Assembly: GCA_028382965.1 (NCBI GenBank)
Contig: JAOEUK010000004.1
Coordinates: 62,001 to 126,000 of the forward strand
Origin: Candidatus Puniceispirillum sp.
Lineage (GTDB): Bacteria > Pseudomonadota > Alphaproteobacteria > Puniceispirillales > Puniceispirillaceae
DNA: 64,000 nucleotides
Direction: 5' to 3'
The notes under the pieces were generated by a model. That model was not told the origin of the DNA. It saw only the letters and a list, made by a program, of their open reading frames with translations, and did no database searches. The translations under genes were made by a program, and so were the position numbers. Shown here piece by piece: positions 45,855 to 54,500 of this stretch. Position 1 is the stretch's first letter. Every line of letters begins with the position of its first letter.

Positions 45855-46067
45855 ATGAACCACGGATTAGTTCTGCTGAGTGGTATAGGCTTTATCTTTA
45901 TTTCAGGTTTGATTTTTTTTGTACTTCGCTTTGTAGAAAAGTGTTCTTTTTCAGAAAGAACGAAACAGATAGCGCATTTATGTGCTTTCTCAACTCTGGC
46001 TATCGTATGTATTCTAATTTTTGATTGGTATAGTTCAGAATATATCAAAAATGCAGTTGTAAGTTAG
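45855..46067 (+). CDS. Small membrane protein 1 of a three-gene cluster (70 aa)
   Basis: Two hydrophobic helices: LVLLSGIGFIFISGLIFFVL (about 5-24) and HLCAFSTLAIVCILIFDWY (about 41-59), with a charged loop RFVEKCSFSERTKQ between them. TTGAGG lies about 14 bases before the ATG. Not recognised. It is the first of three tightly spaced tiny genes on the plus strand; the third has a similar helix - R-x-V-x-E - helix plan, suggesting a distant duplication. Confidence 0.6.
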   Translation: MNHGLVLLSGIGFIFISGLIFFVLRFVEKCSFSERTKQIAHLCAFSTLAIVCILIFDWYSSEYIKNAVVS

Positions 46068-46078
46068 AGGCTAAGCAA

Positions 46079-46216
46079 ATGGGCAATGATAAAGACACAG
46101 AGTACAGTGGATGGCGGGAACCTAAAATAGCTATGTCTTTTCATCGTAACCGTCTTAGATATTACGGCATAGTGTGGCTACTGATAATAATCTTTATTTT
46201 TTTAAGAAATGGTTAA
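46079..46216 (+). CDS. Small membrane protein 2 of the cluster (45 aa)
   Basis: Starts MGNDKDTEYSGWREPKIA and ends in one hydrophobic helix (IVWLLIIIFIFL) with RNG at the tail. AGAGG about nine bases before the ATG at 46079 supports translation. A polar N-terminus of ~28 residues and a C-terminal helix suggest a tail-anchored peptide. It follows the 70-aa gene by 11 bases. No family is recognised. Confidence 0.55.
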   Translation: MGNDKDTEYSGWREPKIAMSFHRNRLRYYGIVWLLIIIFIFLRNG

Positions 46217-46267
46217 TAAAAAGTCACTGCTTAGGCTCTGAATCAGTTCTACGAATGAGGTACGCTT

Positions 46268-46438
46268 ATGCTTGGAATACCATTATTATTTTCTGCACTA
46301 TTCGCATTTATTCTTTTTTATTTTTTTAGATGGGTGTTTATCGAACGCTATTCTGCTGAAATCTCTCATATCTATGCCGCGCTTGCAGGCTCTCTATGTG
46401 GGGTAATTACATATATAACCCTGGTGAGGTTTTTTTAA
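46268..46438 (+). CDS. Small membrane protein 3 of the cluster (56 aa)
   Basis: Two hydrophobic helices, LLFSALFAFILFYFFRWVF (about 6-24) and YAALAGSLCGVITYITLV (about 36-53), joined by IERYSAEISHI. GAGG lies nine bases before the ATG at 46268. It is 51 bases after the second small gene. Not recognised; same architecture as the first protein in the cluster. Confidence 0.55.
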   Translation: MLGIPLLFSALFAFILFYFFRWVFIERYSAEISHIYAALAGSLCGVITYITLVRFF

Positions 46439-46711
46439 ACAACAGTTTTTTTGTCATAATTTCATCTTCTTTAATCTTGTGTATGAAATAGTTGTTAACA
46501 AAGAGAAACTGGTCCACTAATCAAAATAAAAATAGTTATTAGGTATTAAATCACTAATTGCATCGCCCACTTCGAGAGTGCTTGATCAGCCTCTAATTGA
46601 AATCACATAAAACTAGAGAGAACATGCCCATTATTGGAATATTTCAGTCTATTTTAGATGCTTTCCCATGTAGATAGACCTGCACTAAAAAAACCTGCCC
46701 ATACCAATTTC

Positions 46712-47812
46712 CTAACCCCTTGATTTAACAAAAACGTTAACAGATTGAACAGCATTATTACCAAATCCAGCTAAGTCCCAAGGTGGTTTGATAGGTTGGA
46801 TTTCTCCTGTTTCGTCTGTAGCCCGGCACTGCAAAATGTGCTGTCCAGGTTCTGCTTTCCATTCATGTTTCCATCCAGTCCAAGCATATTTGCCATTACG
46901 GCCAGTTAGTTGAGCTTCTTCCCAAGCTCCATTAATGCCAAATTCAATCTTTGCTATTTTGTGACCCATCCCGGTCCAGGCGCGGCCCTTGATAATCACA
47001 GTCCCTTCATCAACGCAACGGTCTCTACTTAACCAATCTGGGGCTCCAGGTGGCACCATTAGCGATTTTACTCTTATTTGAGTTACTGGAAGGCCCTCGT
47101 CTTCGACGCTTTTTCTAAAACGATAGGTCTGAATTTGTTGAAAGCCTGTGAATTGCTCAGTGAGCGCCTCTATTTTATTTAGCCATTTGACAGAAGCCAT
47201 TCCATACCACCCTGGGACAAGTAACCGGAGTGGCGCGCCATGTTGAGGTAACAGTGGCTGACCATTCATTTCGTATATTAGTAGCACCTCAAGATTCAAA
47301 ATCTGCTCAAGAGTTAGACTGCGGCCAAAGTGATGCCCAACGCCAGCGTCATATCCATAATCAGCGCCAGTAAAAGAAATTTCAACAGTGTCTTTATTTG
47401 GGTTTGCTTGTGCCATCAATGGGGCCAGCAAAGTGCCTGTCCATTCTGATGTGCCTACTGCTTCATATTCCCAAGGCATAGAATATCTCCTAGGGGACAG
47501 CCCAGTACGACCGTTGCCTGAACACTCCAACGTCACGGGCATGGTTGTCTTTGGTAGGTTGCAAATCTCACTTAGTGTTACTTCAAAAGGATCTTTAAAA
47601 GCGCCATCAAACTTTAGAAGATGTTTATTGGAGTCGAGAATTGGAGTATCAAAATGAGTTAGCAGATAATGTGCACCAGACGGGGTTATATCCAGAGCTA
47701 AGGTCTCTAATAATGTGCCCGAATTGCGATTGGCAAGGCCACGCTCTGCGTTATCATAAACACCATCCTCCGTAATAGGTTTCTTTGTAGGGTTTGTGAA
47801 TGGATTGCTCAT
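46712..47812 (-). CDS. Sulfite oxidase family molybdoenzyme (cytoplasmic)
   Basis: 366 residues. The oxidoreductase molybdopterin domain holds PVTLECSGNGR, with Cys97 as the molybdenum thiolate ligand, then GTSEWTGTLLAPLM, LLPQHGAPLRLLVPGWYGMASVKWLNKIE and the C-terminal Mo-cofactor dimerization domain (GRAWTGMGHKIAKIEFGINGAWEEAQL). There is no twin-Arg or Sec signal and no heme domain, so it differs from periplasmic SorA/SorT and animal enzymes in location. It would oxidize sulfite to sulfate, or act on a related substrate, and fits with the sulfatase and TauE exporters in the window. It stands alone on the minus strand with a 210-base spacer upstream. Confidence 0.88.
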   Translation of the reverse strand: MSNPFTNPTKKPITEDGVYDNAERGLANRNSGTLLETLALDITPSGAHYLLTHFDTPILDSNKHLLKFDGAFKDPFEVTLSEICNLPKTTMPVTLECSGNGRTGLSPRRYSMPWEYEAVGTSEWTGTLLAPLMAQANPNKDTVEISFTGADYGYDAGVGHHFGRSLTLEQILNLEVLLIYEMNGQPLLPQHGAPLRLLVPGWYGMASVKWLNKIEALTEQFTGFQQIQTYRFRKSVEDEGLPVTQIRVKSLMVPPGAPDWLSRDRCVDEGTVIIKGRAWTGMGHKIAKIEFGINGAWEEAQLTGRNGKYAWTGWKHEWKAEPGQHILQCRATDETGEIQPIKPPWDLAGFGNNAVQSVNVFVKSRG

Positions 47813-48022
47813 GATCTATCCAATAAAATGGTTGTCAATTCTTGCTATTATAGAAGGTTCACTTTCTTCCAAAAAATCAATAAACCTTTAACAGAATATT
47901 AACATCTTTTAAATAGAAGCCGCTAAGATAAATAATCAAACAATACTTAAATTGTCTCTTTTACATTTTATTATTGTGCTAATAATATCTGATGATCATG
48001 AGTACATTTTTATTATGCAATC

Positions 48023-48924
48023 TCAGTTGTCAAGCGCCATAGTATCCACATATATCTTTAGTACCTCAGCTAAGTTATCAGTAGTAGGAGCATTTTCTTG
48101 CGTGCCGGCTGCAAGAGGGGTGCAGTTGGCGAGTTCCATTATATCACCTGCACCTTTATGAAAATGCGGCGTTACTCCATAGGACTCATATGTCTTTACA
48201 ATGTCTGCCATTTCAAAAATCCAACGTTTAGCATCTAGTGGAATGTGAGGGACTATTCTTTCTATACTCGCTAGAGTGTTTGGCTGGCTTTCGGCTAATT
48301 CCCTGAACAGATCTTCACGAGGTCCAGTTAACTCAGCCATTAATGCTACCGCAGCGTATAATGAAAAAGCACCTTTGGTACTGCTGACATAGACCATTTT
48401 CATAGCCGACGCACGTCCAACATCTGTTCCCAAATCAGGAACCACCATGCCGCGGCGATCAAGCTGTCATAAAAGTGCTGTGTCTCCATCACTGACATAT
48501 AGTCGAGTATGGCCGGTTTCTTTTAACGGGTTCAGCCCAATGATTCCAGCATCAACAAAATTTGTTAGCAACCCATCAAAATCTATGACGATTTTCTTAC
48601 TTGTGTCCGGTGATATGGTGTTGCAATCAACGTAATCTGGATAAGCATCTGCCGCATTCATAGTGTTGGCAAGAGTTTACGCCTGCGCTACAACATGTTC
48701 TGGTGGGAGGATGGAGAGTATTAGATCTGCGTTTTTACTAGTTCTGTCAAAGAGTGCAAATCCTCATGCCCTGATTTTTTTGCCAGTGCCTTAGTGCGCT
48801 GCCTTCTTCTTGCAAGACAGGTTATCACCCGCAATCCATTTTGCCGAAATACGGTTGCACAGCCATGCCCCATATCGCCGGGCATTAAAATGGCGATTGA
48901 ATTCAATGTCTTTATTTTTGCCAT
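48023..48924 (-). pseudogene. Decayed 6-phosphogluconate-dehydrogenase-like / DUF1932 protein gene
   Basis: Three adjacent minus-strand pieces read as one NAD-binding 6PGDH-like protein with a DUF1932 C-terminus. The N-terminus is IAILMPGDMGHGCATVFRQNG; the middle ADLILSILPPEHVVAQA, YVDCNTISP and FVDAGIIGLNP; the C-terminus GRASAMKMVYVSSTKGAFSLYAAV and HKGAGDIMELANCTPLAAGT. It is interrupted by a frameshift near 48731-48737 (a run of five T), an in-frame TAA at 48677-48679 and an in-frame TGA at 48467-48469. Three separate lesions point to a true pseudogene, not one sequencing error. It lies directly downstream of the carotenoid operon. Confidence 0.85.
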
Positions 48925-49015
48925 GGGTGCCGCCTTACGGTTGTTAAAGACGTCTAGGAGCACCTATTTAGCAAGGCTTTTGGGTGAAGATAAAAGTACA
49001 TTTTTATTTTTTTGA

Positions 49016-50062
49016 TTAAAGTGGTGTGTTGTCAATCAATGCTGCTTTTTCACGAAAAACACAAAGATTTTGTGCTCCTGTGAGAAAAAGGGTGAGATTC
49101 ATCTGCTTTTTTAGTTGGTCAACAAATGCGCCTAGTCTTTTTACTGAAGGCTTTTTATCACTAATCAGAAGTTGTTTTAACATTGGCCCCGCAAGAGATA
49201 TTATATCCGCCCCAAGCCTGTAGGCGCGCATCGCGTCTAGCCCGTGGCGAACACCGCCTGAAGCAATGATAAGATTATTTGGACAAGCATTACATGCATT
49301 GATCAAACACTCAACTGTAGGCATGCCCCAATCTAAAAAGGGCTCAAAGGTAGCAATATCACCAACTCGTCGGTTAGACTCTATCCTTGCCCAGTTTGTC
49401 CCGCCAAATCCAGCTATATCCACCGCAGCAACCCCACAATCAAATAAATCTTTGGCAATACCGGCTGATATGCCCGCCCCTACTTCTTTAACTATTACTG
49501 GTGCTAAATCCGCTCGCACAAGGGCAGCAATTGCTTTTCGTACGCCACGCCAGTCACACTCGCCTTCAGGCTGAATTGCCTCTTGCAAAGGGTTTAAATG
49601 AATAGCAATCGCATCAGCTTGTAAATCTTCAATCGCTTCCTTCGCAAAATCTAGACCATTAGAACGCGCTAACTGAATACCCCCAAGGTTGCTAATAATA
49701 GGGATGTTAGGTGCTAGATTACGTAAATTAGCTGCTGTTTGTTTATTTTCTATCGCTGCGCGTTGAGATCCAACGGCGAAGGCAACTTTTTTGTCTTGTG
49801 CTACCATTGCCAGGGCTTGATTGATGGCTTCTGCACGAGGTGTGCCGCCAGTCATCGCGCCAATTATCATAGGTGCACTTAAATGTCTGCCCAAGAACTC
49901 AGTTGAAAGGTCGATTGAAGCCAAATTCACCTCTGGCAACGCAGAATGGACAAAGTCCATCCTATCAAATGAATTGGAGCTGTCTGTGTTGGTCATCAGG
50001 TCAAGTGCTAAGTCAATATGCGCGTCTTTACGATTTGCAGCAGGGTCAGATTTCAATGTCAT
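49016..50062 (-). CDS. fni: Type 2 isopentenyl-diphosphate delta-isomerase (FMN-dependent)
   Basis: 348 residues. Begins with the typical RKDAHIDLAL, then APMIIGAMTGGTPRAEAINQALA, AVGSQRAAIEN, ISNLGGIQLA, AIHLNPLQEAIQPEGE, VIVKEVGAGIS, DIAGFGGTNWARIE and ASGGVRHGLDAMRAYRLGAD, which bind FMN and substrate. It interconverts IPP and DMAPP, setting the precursor ratio for CrtE. It is last in the retinal operon; its start overlaps the blh stop by four bases. The presence of the type 2 form, unrelated to the Nudix-type Idi, is common in proteorhodopsin loci. Confidence 0.95.
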   Translation of the reverse strand: MTLKSDPAANRKDAHIDLALDLMTNTDSSNSFDRMDFVHSALPEVNLASIDLSTEFLGRHLSAPMIIGAMTGGTPRAEAINQALAMVAQDKKVAFAVGSQRAAIENKQTAANLRNLAPNIPIISNLGGIQLARSNGLDFAKEAIEDLQADAIAIHLNPLQEAIQPEGECDWRGVRKAIAALVRADLAPVIVKEVGAGISAGIAKDLFDCGVAAVDIAGFGGTNWARIESNRRVGDIATFEPFLDWGMPTVECLINACNACPNNLIIASGGVRHGLDAMRAYRLGADIISLAGPMLKQLLISDKKPSVKRLGAFVDQLKKQMNLTLFLTGAQNLCVFREKAALIDNTPL

Positions 50063-50892
50063 AATTTGTGGCCCTTCTCTTTAGCCCTAAAAAACCCATC
50101 CACCAGTACCATATGTGGAACCGTAAGTGCGGCAAGCCCAATGAAAATAATTTGTACTAACTCGGCATGGATATTACCATTATCTATACAAAAAAATGCT
50201 ACTGCACCAAAACACCAACTCCCTATTGTGTATACAGTTGCCTGTTTAATCAGAGCTTTTGATGATGTGGCTGATGATAATACAAGCCAAATTTTGCGCA
50301 TATGACGGTTTGTGTGAATGAAGCAAAAATAAAAAGCAAAGCCAACTAGTGGTGGCAAAAGTGCTATCAATGCCGTGATAGCAAGTAATTCAGCAAATCG
50401 CCAGCGAAGCAGTCTGTTCTGTAATGCAAGCCCAGCGTATATGATAACGAGAGCCATTATAATTGGCGCTGCAAACTCGCTTAGCTGTAGCGCAATATCT
50501 GGCGCGCCAAAGGTCAAAATACTAAAAAGTGGAGCTACTTCCGCCTTGTGAAAATAAACAATACCAAAAATAGGCATCCCGCCGTGTACAATGACTTGTA
50601 CAAAAAATGTGATGCCTGATCGATTAATGGTGTCGCCCCAACCAAAGTGAATCATTGAAATTATTAAAAATAAACCAAGCATCACACCGGGTAAAGCAAT
50701 CCACAGAGCAATCACAAAAAAGGTCGTAAAGCAGTAATAGGCAAAAAATTTTATCGAGGTAAAGCCCGATTTTTTGGCTGAAAGATGAGTTGCAATTGCT
50801 CCGTCAAAGGCACCGTGTGGTAGTCCAATCAGCACGACAAACATAAGCGCATAAAGGCTGGTCATCTCGAGTGTTAAGAATTCTGCTGTCAT
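50059..50892 (-). CDS. blh: Beta-carotene 15,15'-dioxygenase, Brp/Blh family
   Basis: 277 residues, integral membrane protein with about eight hydrophobic helices. Conserved metal-binding His residues are His26 (GLPHGAFDGA), His82 (IHFGWGD), His193 and His197 (FIHTNRHMRKIW), with His103 nearby. These correspond to the iron ligands of Blh. It cleaves beta-carotene into two retinal molecules, the chromophore of the adjacent proteorhodopsin. It overlaps both crtY (four bases) and fni (four bases), so it is tightly coupled. Confidence 0.95.
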   Translation of the reverse strand: MTAEFLTLEMTSLYALMFVVLIGLPHGAFDGAIATHLSAKKSGFTSIKFFAYYCFTTFFVIALWIALPGVMLGLFLIISMIHFGWGDTINRSGITFFVQVIVHGGMPIFGIVYFHKAEVAPLFSILTFGAPDIALQLSEFAAPIIMALVIIYAGLALQNRLLRWRFAELLAITALIALLPPLVGFAFYFCFIHTNRHMRKIWLVLSSATSSKALIKQATVYTIGSWCFGAVAFFCIDNGNIHAELVQIIFIGLAALTVPHMVLVDGFFRAKEKGHKL

Positions 50893-51974
50893 ATTTTCTT
50901 ACTTTCTTTTGCTGGAAGTAATGCCCGTAAGAAGAGTAATTTTGGCATGGCAAGGATCACTTTAAACCATATGCTCACACTTGCTTCACCGCTTAAAAAC
51001 TTGGCAAATTCATCGCCGGTTAAGCTGCTTGCTAAGCTCATAAAGATTTTTGGAGCTAAGGCTGGGTGGCAACGAATGACGTTAAGGAAGACACCATCCA
51101 TGAAAATTTCAAAATGGCTATGGGGTCTATTGACAAGAAGTGGTTGACCAGGGCGCGCCGTTGATACAATTTGATTAATTTGTTTATGAATGAAGGTAAA
51201 CGCATAACCACTAGATGGCCTTATGGCTCCACCATTGGCACCAATGCCGGTGAGTGTTGGGTCGAGCTGTTGTAATTCTGCCAAGGGTATTACACCCTGT
51301 TCAATCCGTTTTACAGCGTAATCTTTGCACCCAAGGTTTTTTTCTAGGTATTGAGTTATGGCGTTTTCATAAAATATTTGCGGCACCAATTTGGTAGAGA
51401 AAAGAGTTGATTCGACGAGGGCGTGCCTTGAGGTAAAAGGCAAAAAGTAAATAAAGTGCATCCCTTGGCTCTGGTCGCATCTAAAGTCCATCAAAATAGC
51501 GGTGCTAGGTTCAAATACATCTTTATCACTTTTAACCTCGTGGCCTAAAAAATGCTGAAGCATCGTGTTTTCTGGAGTAGCTGGAGTGCGACTGTCGAGA
51601 ACTTGCTGAGTGCCATATGTGTTTGAATTAGAGCTAAACACCGCTCCAAAATCGATGGCTTGAGCGCGGCAATGGTTTAACCACTCGTGGCGGCTAATTG
51701 CACAATAGGGGTGCTGTTGAGATGATAATTCAACTGTTTTATTGGTGCTGATAATACGCCAATGGTTCCAGCTTTTATGTGTCTTAGGCACAACATGAGA
51801 GAGCCATGGCATTGCCCAAAATCCCCATGTATGATCGTCTGCTATTCGGTCTTTCTGTTCAATTAAAGTAAATTGATGCGAATTAAATTCGTTTGAACGC
51901 GCGGCGAGTGATAAGCTCGCACAACCGCCTCCAAGCAATGTAACGGGCATTTTTTTTTGTTGTTCATCTGACAT
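50889..51974 (-). CDS. crtY: Lycopene beta-cyclase
   Basis: 361 residues of the CrtY type. The N-terminal dinucleotide motif is LLGGGCASLSLAAR, followed by DDHTWGFW, which is diagnostic of lycopene cyclases. FLPFTSRHALVESTLFS and GANGGAIRPSSGYAF also match the family. It cyclizes both ends of lycopene to beta-carotene at the membrane, with FAD as redox-neutral cofactor. The start lies 11 bases inside the end of crtB, and its stop overlaps the blh start, so it is expressed from the same message. Confidence 0.94.
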   Translation of the reverse strand: MSDEQQKKMPVTLLGGGCASLSLAARSNEFNSHQFTLIEQKDRIADDHTWGFWAMPWLSHVVPKTHKSWNHWRIISTNKTVELSSQQHPYCAISRHEWLNHCRAQAIDFGAVFSSNSNTYGTQQVLDSRTPATPENTMLQHFLGHEVKSDKDVFEPSTAILMDFRCDQSQGMHFIYFLPFTSRHALVESTLFSTKLVPQIFYENAITQYLEKNLGCKDYAVKRIEQGVIPLAELQQLDPTLTGIGANGGAIRPSSGYAFTFIHKQINQIVSTARPGQPLLVNRPHSHFEIFMDGVFLNVIRCHPALAPKIFMSLASSLTGDEFAKFLSGEASVSIWFKVILAMPKLLFLRALLPAKESKKI

Positions 51975-52887
51975 GAGGAAGGCCCTTCAACACATGATGC
52001 AGGTCAGTATTGTGTCGAGCAATGGGGCGCCAGCGCTGTGATAGACTTCTAAGCGCCTTGATACTGCAAATCAGTTTTGTAAAACGGCTAGTCACCTCTC
52101 GGCCTTGATGCCAAGCGTAATCTTTTTTGGATAGCTGAATACCAATTTCGCGGTACACAAGAGCAGCAACTGCGATTGATATATGTGCCCGAATTGGAAG
52201 ATAGGTAAGGCCTGCCATCCCACTTTTGTAATATGTGTCTGCAAGTAATAAAAGTTTCTCAAGAGCGGCATAAATTGGGAGTGCTGCTTTATCTGATGGG
52301 GTTTTAGCAAATATCAAAATTTGAGATGGCTCTAACTTGCCAACCCAGCTTTCTGGTAGATAACGGCGATCCATTGTTGCGTCTTCTAAAATATCGCGAG
52401 CAATGTTAGTTAGTTGCATAGCGATACCTAGGTCAATTGCATGGTCTAGTGCTCTGTCATCACTACAGTCCAAGACATCACACATAAGAATCCCAACAGT
52501 GCCTGCAACATGGTAAGCATATCGCAATAGCTGGCTTTCAGAAGTGAACCTAACAAGCCTTTGGTCACTTAGTAGACCATCGATCAATGCAACAATTACA
52601 TCTCGTGAGAACTGGCGTTCAGCAAGAAAAGTCTGGTGGGTTAACATTAGGGGATCAAGAGCCTTGCCGATGGTTGATAGATCTTTACGGATTCCTGAGA
52701 GACGCTGAGGGCCATCATCAATATCACCATCAGCCATATCATCAAGAACACGGCAAAATTGATAAAGCTGTGCAGCGCTCGTTCCCATGCGGTTGCCAAG
52801 AAAACGCCTTGCCCAATGAAAGCTCTTCCCATAGGTGGCCAGAGCTGTTTTAGGTGCTAATGTTTCACTAGAGTCTGAAGTGACCAT
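51964..52887 (-). CDS. crtB: Phytoene synthase
   Basis: 307 residues, squalene/phytoene synthase family. The first Asp-rich motif is FCRVLDDMADGD (Asp49, Asp50, Asp53), and the second is LTNIARDILEDA. YAYHVAGTVG and the C-terminal RRYLP segment also match. It condenses two GGPP into phytoene with Mg2+ at the membrane surface. It starts 50 bases after crtI ends. The order I-B-Y is common in proteobacterial carotenoid clusters. Confidence 0.95.
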   Translation of the reverse strand: MVTSDSSETLAPKTALATYGKSFHWARRFLGNRMGTSAAQLYQFCRVLDDMADGDIDDGPQRLSGIRKDLSTIGKALDPLMLTHQTFLAERQFSRDVIVALIDGLLSDQRLVRFTSESQLLRYAYHVAGTVGILMCDVLDCSDDRALDHAIDLGIAMQLTNIARDILEDATMDRRYLPESWVGKLEPSQILIFAKTPSDKAALPIYAALEKLLLLADTYYKSGMAGLTYLPIRAHISIAVAALVYREIGIQLSKKDYAWHQGREVTSRFTKLICSIKALRSLSQRWRPIARHNTDLHHVLKGLPHVR

Positions 52888-52937
52888 TGTCCGCCAATTT
52901 TACAAGATACATCGATACATCATATTAGCTCACCAAA

Positions 52938-54446
52938 CTATGCCGCGGTGATGGCCAGCTTTTCTTCATCTTCAATAATTAGGTTTTCAACCACTTTTGC
53001 AGAGCACAGAACACCTGGAATGCCGGCGCCTGGGTGCGCTCCTGCAGCCGCAAAATAAAGATTGGAAATATGCGGATCCCGATTATGAAAGCGAAACCAA
53101 GCTGATTGTAAAAATATAGGTGCGATTGAAAACCCTGCTCCATGCATTGATCTATAATCTTTCTTGAAATCCTCAGGCGTCATGTAGAAGGGGTCTACAA
53201 TTACTTCATTTAAATTTGGAAGTATTGTGTCCGAAAGTGCATCAATAATCCGCTGCTGCAACAAGGGGCCAGTCTCTGTCCAGTCAATATCTGCTCGCAG
53301 ATTGGGCACTGGGCATAATACGTAAAAACTATCACAACCATCCGGGGCAAAACTTTTGTCAGTTGCCGTTGGACGATGCAGATAAAGAGAAAAATCGTCA
53401 GCCAGAATCTTTCGATTAAAGATATCGGCTAATAACTCTTTATAACGTGGTCCCATCCAAATCGTGTGATGCGCAATATCGTCATAAGTTTTTTTTGTTC
53501 CAAAAAACAGCACATACAGCCCCATTGAATATTGGGTTAACGACTCCGGCATTAAGCGTTTTCTGGTTGCATGTGCCGCTGGCATCATTTGCTTGTAAAC
53601 TGTTGGTGGGTCACCGTTACAGATTACCCGATCGGCAGGAAAATAGGTTCCATCAGTTGTAGTTACGCCAACGGCTTGATCGTTTTTTATGTCAATAGAG
53701 GCTATATCTGTTTTCAAAATTATATTGACGCCAGAACGTCTTAACAATGCATCTAATTCAGCAACTAAGTGTCCTGTGCCTCCCATAGCAAAAAAGACTC
53801 CCCATCGTCGTTCAAGGTAATGAATAAGGGCATAGATAGAGGTGGTGCTAAAAGGATTCCCCCCAACCAAAAGTGGATGAATAGAAAAGGCTTGGCGTAA
53901 AAGTGGATGTTTGATGTAACGATTCACAATTCCTGCGACGGACAAGTAGCTTTGTAATTTTAACAAGCTTGGAATCTGAGCAAGCATTGCTGTGAATTTT
54001 GAAAAAGGTTTATCCGCTAGTTTTTCAAATCCAATTTCAAAAATAGCTTTTGATGTTCTCAGGAGCCTAGCATAGCCAGCAACATCATCTGCAGAAAAGC
54101 GTCGGATTTCGGCATTAGTGTCTTCAACAGAAGGGCGGTAGTCAAATTGTTCACCGGTATGAAAATAAAAACGGTACCAAGGATCAAGTGACCGAAACTC
54201 GACATAATCCTCGCGCTTTTCACCAAAAAGACTAAATAACTCATCAAATAAAAAGGGAGCGGTTATAACAGTTGGGCCAGCATCGTGTTTAAACCCGCCA
54301 CGCTTAAAAACTTGAGCTCGGCCACCAATCTTTGCTAGCCGGTCAAGTAACGTGACATCATATCCACGGGCTCGCATGCGGAGGGCAGCAGCAATTCCAC
54401 CAAATCCTGCACCTATTACAACAACTCTACCCTTAGAAGTTAGCAA
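52938..54446 (-). CDS. crtI: Phytoene desaturase
   Basis: 502 residues, the CrtI length. FAD Rossmann motif VVVIGAGFGGIAAALR (Gly12-x-Gly14-x-x-Gly17), then GGRAQVFKRGGFKHDAGPTVITAPF; YFAAAGAHPGAGIPGVLCSAKVVE is the C-terminal FAD signature. It takes phytoene to lycopene in four desaturations at the membrane. It begins 54 bases after crtE. The GAFSIAP-like segment (HGAGFSIAPIF) is typical of bacterial desaturases. Confidence 0.96.
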   Translation of the reverse strand: MLTSKGRVVVIGAGFGGIAAALRMRARGYDVTLLDRLAKIGGRAQVFKRGGFKHDAGPTVITAPFLFDELFSLFGEKREDYVEFRSLDPWYRFYFHTGEQFDYRPSVEDTNAEIRRFSADDVAGYARLLRTSKAIFEIGFEKLADKPFSKFTAMLAQIPSLLKLQSYLSVAGIVNRYIKHPLLRQAFSIHPLLVGGNPFSTTSIYALIHYLERRWGVFFAMGGTGHLVAELDALLRRSGVNIILKTDIASIDIKNDQAVGVTTTDGTYFPADRVICNGDPPTVYKQMMPAAHATRKRLMPESLTQYSMGLYVLFFGTKKTYDDIAHHTIWMGPRYKELLADIFNRKILADDFSLYLHRPTATDKSFAPDGCDSFYVLCPVPNLRADIDWTETGPLLQQRIIDALSDTILPNLNEVIVDPFYMTPEDFKKDYRSMHGAGFSIAPIFLQSAWFRFHNRDPHISNLYFAAAGAHPGAGIPGVLCSAKVVENLIIEDEEKLAITAA

Positions 54447-54500
54447 GTTGTTCAGTCCCGTTCATTGCGGAGTTCGTTGAAAAGCACCATTGGCTGCAGC

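Noticed and set aside
38292-46440. Genomic island integrated at tRNA-Ser
   Set aside because: The accessory gene content fits, but no integrase and no second copy of the tRNA 3' end is visible in the window.
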